Below, one piece after another: positions 7,671 through 15,608 of a stretch of DNA of 23,014 nt; within the stretch, counting starts at the first letter, position 1, and every line of letters starts with the position of its first letter. The notes beneath the pieces were generated by a model, which saw nothing but the letters and a program-made list of their open reading frames with translations, was not told the DNA's origin and made no database searches. The translations under genes were made by a program, and so were the position numbers. This DNA is from Planctomycetota bacterium (GTDB taxonomy: Bacteria; Planctomycetota; Planctomycetia; Pirellulales; Pirellulaceae), in contig JAJSAJ010000611.1 in the NCBI GenBank assembly GCA_024274855.1, positions 1 through 23,014 of the forward strand, written 5' to 3'.

Positions 7671-8717
7671 TTAGTGGAGCTGCTTCCATCGTTCCCGTAT
7701 CTGGTCGGGGCTAGCTGTTCCCGTTGTTCCAATTTGTTGAACGGTTATGGAGGCAACCAGGTTCGCCAGGGATGCGGCTTCCGCGGCGTCAGCACCTGCC
7801 AGGAGGGCGACGACCAACGCACTTGTCGCGCTATCGCCGGCACCTACGATATCGATCGGTCCGGAAACCGGGCAGCCGTCCACGGCAAGAACAGGTCGAT
7901 TCGGGATCGCGACCAGTATCCCCTGCTCGCCACGTGTGCAAAAAACAGGACTCCCTGTACGGTTTGCAAGTTGTGTAGCTGCTTGTTCCGCATCTTGGCG
8001 GGATTGATCGGGTAGGCCGGCTGCCACGGTCAACTCGTGCCGATTGCCTTTGAGGATACCCTTCGAAAAATCTCCGATATGGTTGCGACTGTCGATTAAC
8101 ACGATCTTGTCGGCATAGGATGTGGCGAGCTGCTCAATCTGGTGCCGAACCGCATCGTTCACAACTCCGAAGTTGGTTTCAGGCACTTGGTCCAAGACGA
8201 TCAGCCCGTCGACTTGGGGGAACAAATGTTGCAACGCGTCGCACGTCTTTCGAGTGGCCTGTTCACTTAGGGGGTTCCGGCTGCGAACATCCAATCGATT
8301 GAGTTCGGACCAACTGCCATCGGGCATTGGTTGAACGGGTTTCGTATAGGTTGGTGTCAGTCGATCGGATGCTTTCAGGATAAACTCGGTCCGTACTCGC
8401 GGCAACTGGCTCAGGACGCGCATCAAGTCGTAACCGTGGCCGTCATCGCCGATGACGGATAGGGGAAGGATCGTTCCCGCGCCGAGTGCGACAAGGTTGT
8501 TAATTACGGTTCCCAGAGCGCCGGCAACATTCCGCACTGTCTGGACCTGGTATGCTTCCAGGCCCGTTTCGATGGATGTTTCGTGGAGCGTTGGCGCAAG
8601 TTCCAAGTAGCGATCCAGAAAGAGGTCTCCGACAAGTCCTATTCTGAGGTTCTTCGCGGAGTGCAAGACACGATCAAGTTGTTCTTGTTCGATCATGATG
8701 GCGTTCCGGGTTGTCAT
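7671..8717 (-). CDS. PfkB-family sugar kinase (HldE/RfaE N-domain-like)
   Basis: A 348-residue ribokinase/PfkB-fold kinase. The start at 8717 is chosen because its ATG overlaps the TGA of the upstream HAD gene (ATGA), which suggests coupled translation; ATGs at 8726 and 8696 are alternatives. The N-terminal GLVGDLFLDRY and the NVAGALGTVINNLVALGA stretch match the heptose-7-phosphate kinase branch. The C-terminal signature IDIVGAGDSATSALV contains GAGD, with the catalytic base Asp at about residue 295. There is no nucleotidyltransferase domain. It should phosphorylate a sugar or sugar phosphate with ATP. Together with the HAD phosphatase gene this resembles a kinase/phosphatase pair of sugar-nucleotide synthesis, though the substrate is not provable here. 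The stop is TAA. Confidence 0.82.
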   Translation of the reverse strand: MTTRNAIMIEQEQLDRVLHSAKNLRIGLVGDLFLDRYLELAPTLHETSIETGLEAYQVQTVRNVAGALGTVINNLVALGAGTILPLSVIGDDGHGYDLMRVLSQLPRVRTEFILKASDRLTPTYTKPVQPMPDGSWSELNRLDVRSRNPLSEQATRKTCDALQHLFPQVDGLIVLDQVPETNFGVVNDAVRHQIEQLATSYADKIVLIDSRNHIGDFSKGILKGNRHELTVAAGLPDQSRQDAEQAATQLANRTGSPVFCTRGEQGILVAIPNRPVLAVDGCPVSGPIDIVGAGDSATSALVVALLAGADAAEAASLANLVASITVQQIGTTGTASPDQIRERWKQLH

Positions 8718-9559
8718 TCCAGGCATGTCATGTGAAGCAGTTCATTTCGACACTGGTAGTCACCGATTACAATATCCGCTCCGGCCCGAACAAGTCGCTG
8801 CCGTTTCCAATCGTTGATGCCGGTTCGGCGGACCTCATCGCTTGCGACGCCAATGGCCAATCCTCCCACTTTCTTCACTTCTTCGATTTCGACAAAGCCG
8901 TCGCCAAACCCTACGATTTCAGGACCTGCTACGCCGGTTTCGCTGATGATTTTGGCAATGGTCATGGCCTTGGAGAACTTCTTGTAGTCATCCAGAGCGC
9001 CATGGATGCGGGGTCCGAAGAACGAATCAAGGCCCAGCACGGCAACCTCATCTCGTACGTATTTCAGGTCGGTTCCGGAGGCCAGATAGAGTGTGATTCC
9101 CAGGTCGCGGAGGCTCCGAAGCATTTCGAATGTTCCGGGCACGGTTACTTCGTGTGGCGGGGTGCGACCGCTCTTGACTCCAGCAATTCGGTCAGCCACT
9201 TGTTCCCAGAGCAAATCGTGATATTGGTTCTTGTAGTCAAGAGGTTCCTGTGGGGTGGCACCACGTTTTGCAACTTCCTCGGCCAGTCGGATCATTTGAT
9301 AGATTGTCTGGCGCCCATTGAGCCGCATAACGAAGTCCTCGACATGGTGGGCCAATTCCTCTTGTGTTTCAGGTGTTCCGGTTGCCTGTAGAATGCGGAC
9401 CATCATGGGGATCATGACATCTTGCCAGTTGCGACGAAGCAAGGACAGCGTGCCGTCAAAGTCGAAGATGGCAGCACGAAATGGGCCGCGGGGAAAACCA
9501 GGTCGAATAATGTCAACTGCCGAACTGGCGTCATGGAGGGGTGATTCTGAATAGGGCAT
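8714..9559 (-). CDS. HAD-superfamily hydrolase (phosphatase/phosphoglucomutase-like)
   Basis: A 281-residue protein. HAD motif I is IFDFDGTLSL, with nucleophile D33 and acid D35. Motif II is YLASGTD (S161). A lysine for motif III lies in DDYKKFSK (193-197). Motif IV is GFGDGFVEIEE (217-227). The long helical insert (about 45-135) between motifs I and II is a C1-type cap. It is probably a cytoplasmic sugar-phosphate or related phosphatase. The first ~25 residues precede the fold and may not be conserved. It is the first gene of a leftward pair with the PfkB kinase (ATGA overlap at 8714-8717). The start has only a weak ribosome binding site. Confidence 0.82.
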   Translation of the reverse strand: MPYSESPLHDASSAVDIIRPGFPRGPFRAAIFDFDGTLSLLRRNWQDVMIPMMVRILQATGTPETQEELAHHVEDFVMRLNGRQTIYQMIRLAEEVAKRGATPQEPLDYKNQYHDLLWEQVADRIAGVKSGRTPPHEVTVPGTFEMLRSLRDLGITLYLASGTDLKYVRDEVAVLGLDSFFGPRIHGALDDYKKFSKAMTIAKIISETGVAGPEIVGFGDGFVEIEEVKKVGGLAIGVASDEVRRTGINDWKRQRLVRAGADIVIGDYQCRNELLHMTCLE

Positions 9560-9873
9560 GAAGTGTTCTTGTCTGTGACAACGGTTCGCTACGGATGTTC
9601 ACCACGCGTCGTTCATGTTGACCGATTACCGAGGCTCGAGTGTTTTCACATCCCGTGCCGGTTTCATGACAGGCCTTCAGGTTGTTGCTTCCGCGCGCCA
9701 AGTGCGCGTGTCTTGAGAGAGATACCGGATCATGGTGTGCCGGCAATTGGGGGCGGGTGGCCACTGGACGGGCCGACCGATCCGCGAGCTCGTCAGACTT
9801 TCCATTGGCTGTGAGCTTGCCGCGACAGGCATTTCTACTCAACATCCAATCATCTTACTCGATGCACGATGGC
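9560..9873. other. Intergenic region upstream of the HAD gene
   Basis: There are 314 bases between the end of the lipoprotein gene and the start of the HAD gene, both leftward. It should contain the promoter of the HAD-PfkB unit. I see only a short inverted repeat (CGCGC/GCGCG near 9696-9715) and no gene. A 104-codon leftward frame crossing it (9531-9845) has no recognisable content. Confidence 0.45.
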
Positions 9874-10893
9874 CTAGCGATATGGCCGCCATTGGGGGAG
9901 TCGTGCCTGCTTCGCTTGCGACTGTGCGGAGCCGGTGGCGGATTCGTCTGGAGAGGTGGTTGCCGTATCCGAGTTTCCGCTGCGCTGTTCATTGGGATTA
10001 TCCGCAACGGTAATCGGCTTACGGTGGGGGACTGGCGCCTGATGCGACCGTGGTGTCCATTGGGCCGCGATTTGGCCCGAAGGGGTGATCGTTATCTCCC
10101 GATCCGCCTCGACAGGCGTTCCATCGGAGGGCCAATAACGGACGAACAGGTGCAGACGATTAATCGTGGGAGGTTGCCCTTTCCAGGGAACCGTCAGCTC
10201 GATGCTGTCCGCCGAAGGCTGTTGTTTCAAAGCAGATTCCATGGCTTGCGGCTGGAGTTCCCACTTAGCGACCCGAGAACGTTTCTCGGGATCAAGCAGC
10301 ACAATCGTGACTCGACCGGGCGCGGGAACGTAGTCTTTCCTCTTGTTTCTTGGCTGAAACACAATCCGCAATGCATCATCGCCCGGATGCCCGTCGGTAT
10401 CCGTTCCCCCGGTACGAGCCGGATCGAGATAGAGCTGTGTTACATTCCGATCCAAGGGCATGGGGACTGCCGATGTCTGGTCGGTCTCTTTACCCATATC
10501 AAGACGCGGTGGTTGGAGCAGGTCATCCATCTCGTCCGTGCTGTTCTTTTTCTTGGGAAGGGGCTTGGACGACGAAGGTGTTCCCGATTCGACCGTGGGT
10601 GGTGTCAGACTGGGGATACCGGGCAGCAGTCCCTGCAGCGGAGTTTTGTTACCGCGTGCCTTGGGAATTCGCGGTGTCCGTTTTTCCGTGGCGCCCTGAT
10701 CGGTTTGTCCTTTGATTTGTTCAAGTTCCTTGACTTTCTGCTCGTAGTCGTATTGCAATGCGAACAACTTGTCTTCCAGGAGTCGTTTTTCCGCATTGAC
10801 ATTGTCGATGTATACTTGTGTCTGGGCATTACGACTGCATCCGTTCAGCAGGAAGATGCCGAGAATTGAAATCAGAGCAAGGCGCATGTTCAT
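9874..10893 (-). CDS. Predicted lipoprotein with coiled-coil segment, function unknown
   Basis: A 339-residue protein. The ATG at 10893 is preferred because GAGG lies 5 bases upstream; a GTG one codon earlier is an alternative. A lipoprotein signal is clear: MNMRLALISILGIFLLNGC, with lipobox LNGC and the lipidated Cys at residue 19. Residues ~28-65 (VNAEKRLLEDKLFALQYDYE onward, ending KELEQIKGQ) form a charged coiled coil. A low-complexity, proline-rich linker follows (~65-130). A region at ~150-270 looks beta-rich (YLDPARTGGTD, DYVPAPGRVTIVLLDPEKRS, LHLFVRYWPSDGTPVEADRE). The tail is Thr/Ser/Gln-rich. Proteins of this design are common in planctomycetes; I cannot assign a role. The stop is TAG. 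It lies 462 bases downstream of clpP1, so probably has its own promoter. Confidence 0.72.
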   Translation of the reverse strand: MNMRLALISILGIFLLNGCSRNAQTQVYIDNVNAEKRLLEDKLFALQYDYEQKVKELEQIKGQTDQGATEKRTPRIPKARGNKTPLQGLLPGIPSLTPPTVESGTPSSSKPLPKKKNSTDEMDDLLQPPRLDMGKETDQTSAVPMPLDRNVTQLYLDPARTGGTDTDGHPGDDALRIVFQPRNKRKDYVPAPGRVTIVLLDPEKRSRVAKWELQPQAMESALKQQPSADSIELTVPWKGQPPTINRLHLFVRYWPSDGTPVEADREITITPSGQIAAQWTPRSHQAPVPHRKPITVADNPNEQRSGNSDTATTSPDESATGSAQSQAKQARLPQWRPYR

Positions 10894-11355
10894 CACACCC
10901 TCGTGCCCAATCTGGGACGTGTAAGTGATCGCCGATCAAGTTTGAATCCATTCAGAGCCATGCATCGGGGCACGGCCAGGTATATGAGCGCAGCCGCATA
11001 GCTGGGTGCGGGTCTGCCGGCTGTCTAGTTTCGTTTAATGAACGAGTGCCGCCCGGTCCCGGAATGGCTTTGGGGCAAAGCCAGGCAGAGATCGCATTTG
11101 GGCCTCGCTGTCCGTGCCGATCCGTGCTCGGGTTGCGCGCAGCGACTGCTGCAAGTTCCAAGTCTGAGGGCGAAACGGAAACGTCCAACGCGGGCCTGTT
11201 CAGGATGGGAGCATCCCCTTGGCAACTCGAAACAATTCCTCCATGAATCGTCTAGTGTTTGGGTTGTAACGTCGTGGCGCCATGTGCGCGTATTTTGCGA
11301 GCAGTGGAATCGCCCCAAGGGGGCATGTTCCCAACTTGGATACCGCCCAGCCATT
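10894..11355. other. Intergenic region between clpP1 and the lipoprotein gene
   Basis: These 462 bases show no supported gene on either strand. They contain one perfect hairpin at 11065-11083 (TGGCTTTG, loop GGG, CAAAGCCA). This might end the clpP transcript or mark the lipoprotein gene leader, but no T-run follows on the leftward strand. Several ~100-codon frames here lack motifs and overlap one another on both strands. Confidence 0.45.
11065..11083. terminator. Perfect 8-bp hairpin, possible transcript end of the clpP operon
   Basis: TGGCTTTG (11065-11072) and CAAAGCCA (11076-11083) pair perfectly round GGG. It lies about 270 bases past the clpP1 stop on the same strand. Without a U-tract, intrinsic termination is unproven; it could equally be an RNA-end stabiliser or an attenuator in the lipoprotein leader. 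Confidence 0.3.
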
Positions 11356-11952
11356 CTAGGACTTGGGCTTTTCCATGTGCTCTAAGACCTGGTCGATCAG
11401 ATGGTACTTTTGGGCCTCTTCGGCTGTCATAAAGCAATCGCGATCGGTGTCCTTTTCGATCTTATCAAGCGATTGGCCCGTATGTTGAATCAGGATCTTG
11501 TTCATATGATCCTTGATACGTCGAAGTTCCTTGGCATGAATCATGATTTCCTCGGCCGATCCTTCCATGCCGGCGAGCGGTTGGTGGATCATGATTCTGG
11601 CATTTGGCAGTGCGAACCGTTTGTCTTTCGCGCCGGCGGTCAGCAAGATGGCCCCCATCGAGGCCGCCTGACCGATACAGTAGGTGGCCACGTCACATGT
11701 GACGAATTGCATTGTGTCGTAGATTGCCATGCCGGCGCTGATGCTTCCACCGGGTGAATTGATATAGAAATGGATATCCGACTTCGGATCGTCTGACTGC
11801 AAGAACAGTAACTGGGCGACAATCGAGTTTGCCACGTCATCGGTGACGGGAGTGCCCAGAAAGACGATACGGTCCTTGAGCAAACGGCTATAAATGTCAA
11901 AGACGCGCTCTTCTCGGCCGCTTTTTTCGACGACATAAGGGATCAGTGGCAT
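11356..11952 (-). CDS. clpP: ATP-dependent Clp protease proteolytic subunit ClpP (paralogue 1)
   Basis: A 198-residue serine peptidase of the tetradecameric Clp protease, which degrades proteins unfolded by ClpX or ClpA/C. The catalytic triad is intact: S98 in CIGQAASMGA, H123 in MIHQPLAG, and D172 in KDTDRDCF. Length and N-terminus (MPLIPYVVEKSGREERVFDI) are typical of the canonical family, including the IPYVVE axial-loop region. It lies 92 bases downstream of a second clpP on the same strand, and both follow the trigger factor gene. clpX, often adjacent in other bacteria, is not in the window. The stop is TAG at the normal protein end. Confidence 0.96.
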   Translation of the reverse strand: MPLIPYVVEKSGREERVFDIYSRLLKDRIVFLGTPVTDDVANSIVAQLLFLQSDDPKSDIHFYINSPGGSISAGMAIYDTMQFVTCDVATYCIGQAASMGAILLTAGAKDKRFALPNARIMIHQPLAGMEGSAEEIMIHAKELRRIKDHMNKILIQHTGQSLDKIEKDTDRDCFMTAEEAQKYHLIDQVLEHMEKPKS

Positions 11953-12044
11953 CGCTTACAAATGCTCCATGAAGGTCTGTCTTCAACGGCCATTTGGGCC
12001 AATTGTTCCCCGGTGGAACAACCGGCCCGGGCAACTTGCCGTAA

Positions 12045-12674
12045 CTAGCTCTTGTCCGCATCTTCCCCCGTCGCCGGGGGCTTTTTCAAAACCTCATCCA
12101 CCAGCCCGTACTCTTTTGCCTCCTGGGCGCTCAGGAAAAAATCTCGATCGGTATCTTGAGCGATTCGTTCGATATCCTGTCCTGAGTGCTCGGCAATGAT
12201 CTCATTCAGCATTTGGCGAGTACGGAGAATCTCGTCGGCTTGGATCTCAATGTCGCTCACTTGTCCGGAGACGCCGCCGTACGGTTGATGCAACATGACA
12301 CGCGAGCGGGGCAGTGCGTAGCGTTTTCCCTTGGTCCCACCGGTCAGCAGGACGGCAGCGCCACTGGCAGCCTGTCCCACGCAATAGGTAGCGATAGGAG
12401 AACTCAGAATTTGCATGGTGTCATAGATGGCCATCGTCGAGACAACGTCACCACCGGGCGAATTGATATAGAAATGGATTTCCTTACGGCGGTTCTCGCT
12501 CTGTAAATAGAGTAGCTTCATCACGACTTCGTTCGCATTGGCCGTGACGATGACTCCCTGGAGGAACACAATCCGGTTCTCCAGCAGCAAGTCACCGAGG
12601 GTCAACTGGCGTTGACGCTGATACGACTGATACGAATACGAATTAGTAATCGGAGCGGGCAGCAAAGGGCTCAT
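12045..12674 (-). CDS. clpP: ClpP-family protease subunit (paralogue 2)
   Basis: A 209-residue ClpP paralogue. The triad is retained with the same spacing as in its neighbour: S104 (VGQAASGAAVLL), H129 (MLHQPYGG) and D178 (QDTDRDFF). The residues after the active Ser are Gly-Ala where canonical ClpP has Met-Gly. The N-terminus is divergent, Tyr/Gln-rich (ITNSYSYQSYQRQRQLTLGD) and lacks the IPYVVE axial loop, which may alter binding to the Clp ATPase. It may form mixed rings with the neighbouring ClpP, as known for paired ClpPs in other bacteria; that is inference. The start has GAGGA about 11 bases upstream. The stop is TAG. Confidence 0.93.
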   Translation of the reverse strand: MSPLLPAPITNSYSYQSYQRQRQLTLGDLLLENRIVFLQGVIVTANANEVVMKLLYLQSENRRKEIHFYINSPGGDVVSTMAIYDTMQILSSPIATYCVGQAASGAAVLLTGGTKGKRYALPRSRVMLHQPYGGVSGQVSDIEIQADEILRTRQMLNEIIAEHSGQDIERIAQDTDRDFFLSAQEAKEYGLVDEVLKKPPATGEDADKS

Positions 12675-12779
12675 GCCATGGGGTCCTCAAGTGTCGATCA
12701 CGCGGACTTACGTTCAATTCGTTCGCAGGCGGCTTGAACCAAGCAACGCACTTCGATCTTCACGCGGGAGAGTAAAGAC

Positions 12780-12828
12780 GTGTGGCGACCCAAACATCCA
12801 CTTGGGTTCGATTCCTGAAATGCCACAC
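12780..12828. other. Two-stem hairpin between trigger factor and clpP2
   Basis: GTGTGGC (12780-12786) pairs perfectly with GCCACAC (12822-12828). Inside, ACCCAA (12788-12793) pairs perfectly with TTGGGT (12802-12807) round an 8-base loop. The 49-base structure lies in the 177-base gap between the trigger factor and clpP2 genes. The rightward strand contains a T-arm-like string (GGTTCGATTCC), but the rest of a tRNA is absent. On the transcribed (leftward) strand the sequence after the stem is only moderately T-rich. It may be a processing site, attenuator or tRNA remnant. Confidence 0.45.
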
Positions 12829-12851
12829 TCGGGCAATTCACGCTTCATCCG

Positions 12852-14342
12852 TTACGTGTGATCGACAGGTTCACGCAAGCCTTCGGCATCACCTCCGTGT
12901 TTGGCCTCGGGAATATTCGTTGTGTCGTGCCCGCCAGCCAGCGTCAGATCGACGCCCATCGTGTCGTCGTCGTTGGAGTCTTCTGGCGACACGTCGGTGA
13001 ACTCGGCAAATTGACAGATCAGATCGATCACCTTGCGTTCGACGATCTGGTTGCGCAGGGCGTCCATTTGTCCCCGCTTTTCCAGTCGGGCACGGACCCG
13101 ACGCGGCGGCTCGTCCTGTTGAGCCGCGATCAAGACGACTTCCGCATCGTAATCGGCCGGTTCTGCATCAATACTCTGCTCTTCGGCAATACGCTCCAGC
13201 GTAAAGTGTTCTCGCAACGCACGCTCGGTTGTCTGCATACTGTTTTGTCGAATTCGATTCGCATGCGTTTGGATTACCTCGTCATCGAATCAACCTCTCC
13301 TCAGCTCTAAAACGGCTCGCTCCAACTCCCGGCGCGATTGCCGCTCGAGTAATTCAGGGGGCAGGTCCCAGTTGGCACCGCGAAGCAGCTGATCGGTAAT
13401 CTGTCCTCGAATAGATTGCTGTTGTTCGTATTCGAGTTGTCGCTCCATCTCGCCTCGAACGACATCTCGTAACTCGTCGGGGCCTTCGAACCCACCGATT
13501 TCATCCAGGAACGAAGGAGTTAGTTCGGGCAATTCGAGATATTGCACATCGCGGATCTCGAGTGCAACGCGAACATCTTTTCCTTTCAGTTCGGCATTCG
13601 CCGCTCCAGCGCTGATCGTGGCAGTCGTTTCTCGCGTATCCCCCGTCTTCGTACCGGTGACAAGTTCGTCAAAGCCCTCGATCGTCGCATCTCGGAAGCT
13701 CACTTGTGAAACGACGCGCAACCACACATTTTCATGTTCTGCTACCGGTTGGTTCTCGTGACTCACGCGAATGTTGACGGTGACAATATCGCCCGCCTGC
13801 GCACCATCTTCACGTTTGGCCAGCTTGGAATATCGGCGCAACAGTCTTGTGAGTTTCTGCTGAACATCATCATCCGAAAACTGGCGGACCAGACGATTGA
13901 GTTTCAGACCCTTCCAGTCGGGCAAGTCGAACTCTGGCCGAACTTCGATGTAGAACTCAAAGGCGAACGGCGCATCTTCAAGGATTGAAACCGCTTCAAA
14001 ATCGAAGTCGGGTTCGCCAATCGCGGAAAAATCCTGCTCGTCACTCACCTGCGCCAGGGCGTCCATAAGGAGCGAGCCTTTGACTTGATCCAGTATCTGG
14101 TCCTTGAATTTGGATTCGACCAGCTTCCGTGGCGCTCGTCCCGGCCGGAAGCCAGGTACTTCCGCTTTGTGAACCAGTTCGTCGAATGCTTCCCGCATGT
14201 AGCGGGCAACATCCTCACGCGATACCGATACTGTCACGTGACGCTGGCAGGTACCTTTGGAGTCGACTTGCACTTCGAGCGCCAGCTTCGGTTTTTCTTC
14301 TGGAGCAGGAGCATCGGTGGTATCAGCATCTGTTGAAGTCAT
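12852..14342 (-). pseudogene. tig: Trigger factor, interrupted by an in-frame TGA at codon 351
   Basis: Trigger factor is the ribosome-bound chaperone and prolyl isomerase for nascent chains. The ATG at 14342 starts MTSTDADTTD; the longer open frame to 14450 only translates the antisense of the tRNA gene. Visible parts are the ribosome-binding domain with GFRPGRAPRKLV (64-75), an FKBP-type PPIase domain (about 170-265), and the helical C-terminal domain. A TGA at 13292-13290 stops the frame after ELRRG. The same frame continues with convincing trigger factor sequence (FDDEVIQTHANRIRQNS, then ALREHFTLERIAEE and LRNQIVERKVIDLI) to a TAA at 12852. The two pieces are 13290-14342 (350 aa) and, from an internal ATG, 12852-13238 (128 aa). 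One base change (for example CGA or GGA to TGA) explains it. Whether it is a true pseudogene, a read-through gene or a base error is undecided. Confidence 0.85.
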
Positions 14343-14408
14343 GGGCGCGCCGTTTGAGCCATCCAAGGAGCTTGTGGGTAAACTCGACAGGAAAAATGGG
14401 AAAGAAAG

Positions 14409-14481
14409 AGCGGGTGATGGGATTCGAACCCACGACAACAACGTTGGCAACGTTGTGCTCTGCCAACTGAGCTACACCCGC
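14409..14481 (-). tRNA. tRNA-Gly (anticodon GCC)
   Basis: Reading leftward from 14481 there is a complete 73-base cloverleaf without encoded CCA. Acceptor arms are GCGGGTG and CACCCGC. The D-arm is GCTC/GAGC with loop AGTTGGCA. The anticodon arm is CAACG/CGTTG with loop TTGCCAA, giving anticodon GCC. The variable loop is TTGTC, and the T-arm is GTGGG-TTCGAAT-CCCAT. The discriminator is U. All stems pair, apart from one G-U-type pairing in the T stem. It lies 66 bases before the trigger factor start and may share a transcript with it. Confidence 0.95.
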
Positions 14482-14535
14482 GCGTAACCTCTTCTATTCC
14501 GCGCCCAAATAGGCCAGAATCCTACGGAACCAGGG

Positions 14536-14563
14536 ATTATAGGGTGGAAAATCAAGCTTGCAA
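14536..14563 (-). promoter_or_regulatory. Sigma-70-type promoter of tRNA-Gly (and possibly trigger factor)
   Basis: On the leftward strand there is a perfect -10 box TATAAT (14541-14536) preceded by a -35-like TTGCAA (14563-14558, 4 of 6 consensus bases) with a 16-base spacer. The start point would fall near 14529, about 45-50 bases before the mature tRNA 5' end. It is the clearest promoter in the window. Confidence 0.65.
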
Positions 14564-14898
14564 GGGCAATTGTTCACCAGCAAACCCCGGTCCATGTTTT
14601 CTGAGTGCCTCGGGCCAGCTCGACGCTCAGTCCGAAAGGCAATGCGACCAACGCAACGCCCTATGACACCAGAACTTAAACATGGTACCCTGCCGTTGGC
14701 CCGTGAACAAGACGGGGGAACCCGGCCCTGGGAAATGATCGTCTTGAGACCAACTCTTTAGTGGGGGGCGGGTAGGGGCATAGGTGGATTCGCCGCTCGT
14801 CGTATGGTTCCATGGGCGAGCGGTCGGCGTGTGCCGGTGGGGAAACGGCGGGAATTCGTAGACATTTGGGTGGTCTGGCAGCCATTGGGAGAAAGATC
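14564..14898. other. Divergent intergenic region between tRNA-Gly and the GlsB-like gene
   Basis: Upstream of the tRNA promoter there are about 335 bases with no supported gene. A rightward ATG at 14812 is in frame with the membrane protein gene, but the extra 29 residues (GERSACAGGETAGIRRHLGG onward) do not fit the family. A small frame at 14558-14761 has no motifs. The promoter of the rightward gene should be here but I could not locate it. Confidence 0.4.
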
Positions 14899-15195
14899 GT
14901 GATTATTGTATCGAAGATTGTCGTGTGGGTGATTGTCGGTGTGATTGCCGGTTCATTTACCGGAATGCTGGTTAAACGCAGCCGCGAGGGGTTTGGGCGG
15001 TGGTTAAACATAGGCCTGGGGCTGGCTGGTGCCCTGATTGGTGGTGGGCTGTTTCATCTGTTTGGAATCGATCTGGGGCTTGGTGAGATTTCGATCAGTC
15101 TAAAGGATCTGGTTGCTGCATTCTCCGGCTCGATCATTCTGCTGTTGATCGTTTGGGCAGTAAAGCGGGCTGGTAAACGGGAAACGGCTCCTTGA
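14899..15195 (+). CDS. GlsB/YeaQ/YmgE-type small membrane protein
   Basis: A 98-residue protein starting at a GTG at 14899, chosen because GGGAG lies 7 bases upstream and the membrane part begins there (an in-frame ATG at 14812 is less likely). Three hydrophobic segments are visible: VWVIVGVIAGSFTGMLV, NIGLGLAGALIGGGLFHLFG and LVAAFSGSIILLLIVWAV, followed by a basic tail. The Gly-rich GALIGGGLF pattern matches the transglycosylase-associated (YeaQ/YmgE) family. These are small inner-membrane proteins often induced by stress; their biochemical role is not known. Short inverted repeats (GGCTC-CTT-GAGCC, 15186-15198, then GGGG-CTT-CCCC) overlap and follow the stop codon and may help end the transcript. 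Confidence 0.75.
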   Translation: MIIVSKIVVWVIVGVIAGSFTGMLVKRSREGFGRWLNIGLGLAGALIGGGLFHLFGIDLGLGEISISLKDLVAAFSGSIILLLIVWAVKRAGKRETAP

Positions 15196-15608
15196 GCCAC
15201 TGGGGCTTCCCCGTTGATTTCCGGCGTGGTTGCCAAAGCAGATGTCCAACTTCGAGATTCGAGTTTAGGTTCGGCAAGGGTGTACGTTGAACGGTTGATG
15301 CAGTAACTTGATTGAGATAAGAGCCTTAAGGTCGACTGGGCTGCCAAAGCATACCCCTGCGATTCGGCTGGAGACGTGGCTACGGGTCGAGTGGGGGCCC
15401 TGGAGGATTTTGGGTGTTCCGGGAGAAGTTTCAGCTGTTTGATCTCTGGGCTGCCCTTTATGACTAACTTCAAAGATCGTTAAGTTGTTGACAAAGTTCC
15501 AGCGACCAACGGGAGCGGGTGATTAGGGCCCCGAGCGGTAGCTTGGATTTGGTTGCGGCCCTGCCGCCCTGTGAGGCAGCATGGCGGATGCAGGAGGAGA
15601 CGTCTGAC
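15196..15608. other. Intergenic region upstream of ilvN
   Basis: About 410 bases without a supported gene. It should hold the ilvN-ilvC promoter: a TTGACA occurs at 15488-15493 but no good -10 box follows at 16-18 bases. I see no leader peptide rich in branched-chain codons and no T-box or other recognisable attenuator. The frame is open from 15519 into ilvN, but the family N-terminus begins only after 15609. Confidence 0.4.

Noticed and set aside
9531..9845. 104-codon leftward frame upstream of the HAD gene
   Set aside because: It overlaps the HAD start in another frame and has no recognisable content.
9682..10869. Long 395-codon rightward frame
   Set aside because: It is antisense to the lipoprotein gene over most of its length, has no motifs, and has Arg/Cys/Trp-rich composition typical of a shadow frame. 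The leftward frame has a lipobox and a ribosome binding site.
12804..12828. A tRNA gene on the rightward strand (T-arm-like GGTTCGATTCC)
   Set aside because: No D-arm or anticodon arm of normal size lies upstream; the 49-base hairpin is too short for a tRNA.
13290..13292. Selenocysteine at the trigger factor TGA
   Set aside because: No Cys or Sec is expected at this place in the family, the site is a helix in the C-terminal domain, and I see no obvious bacterial SECIS stem-loop directly after the codon.
14343..14450. N-terminal extension of trigger factor up to 14450
   Set aside because: The extra residues (VRIPSPAL and neighbours) come from reading through the 3' part of the tRNA-Gly gene, and the trigger factor fold starts after 14342.
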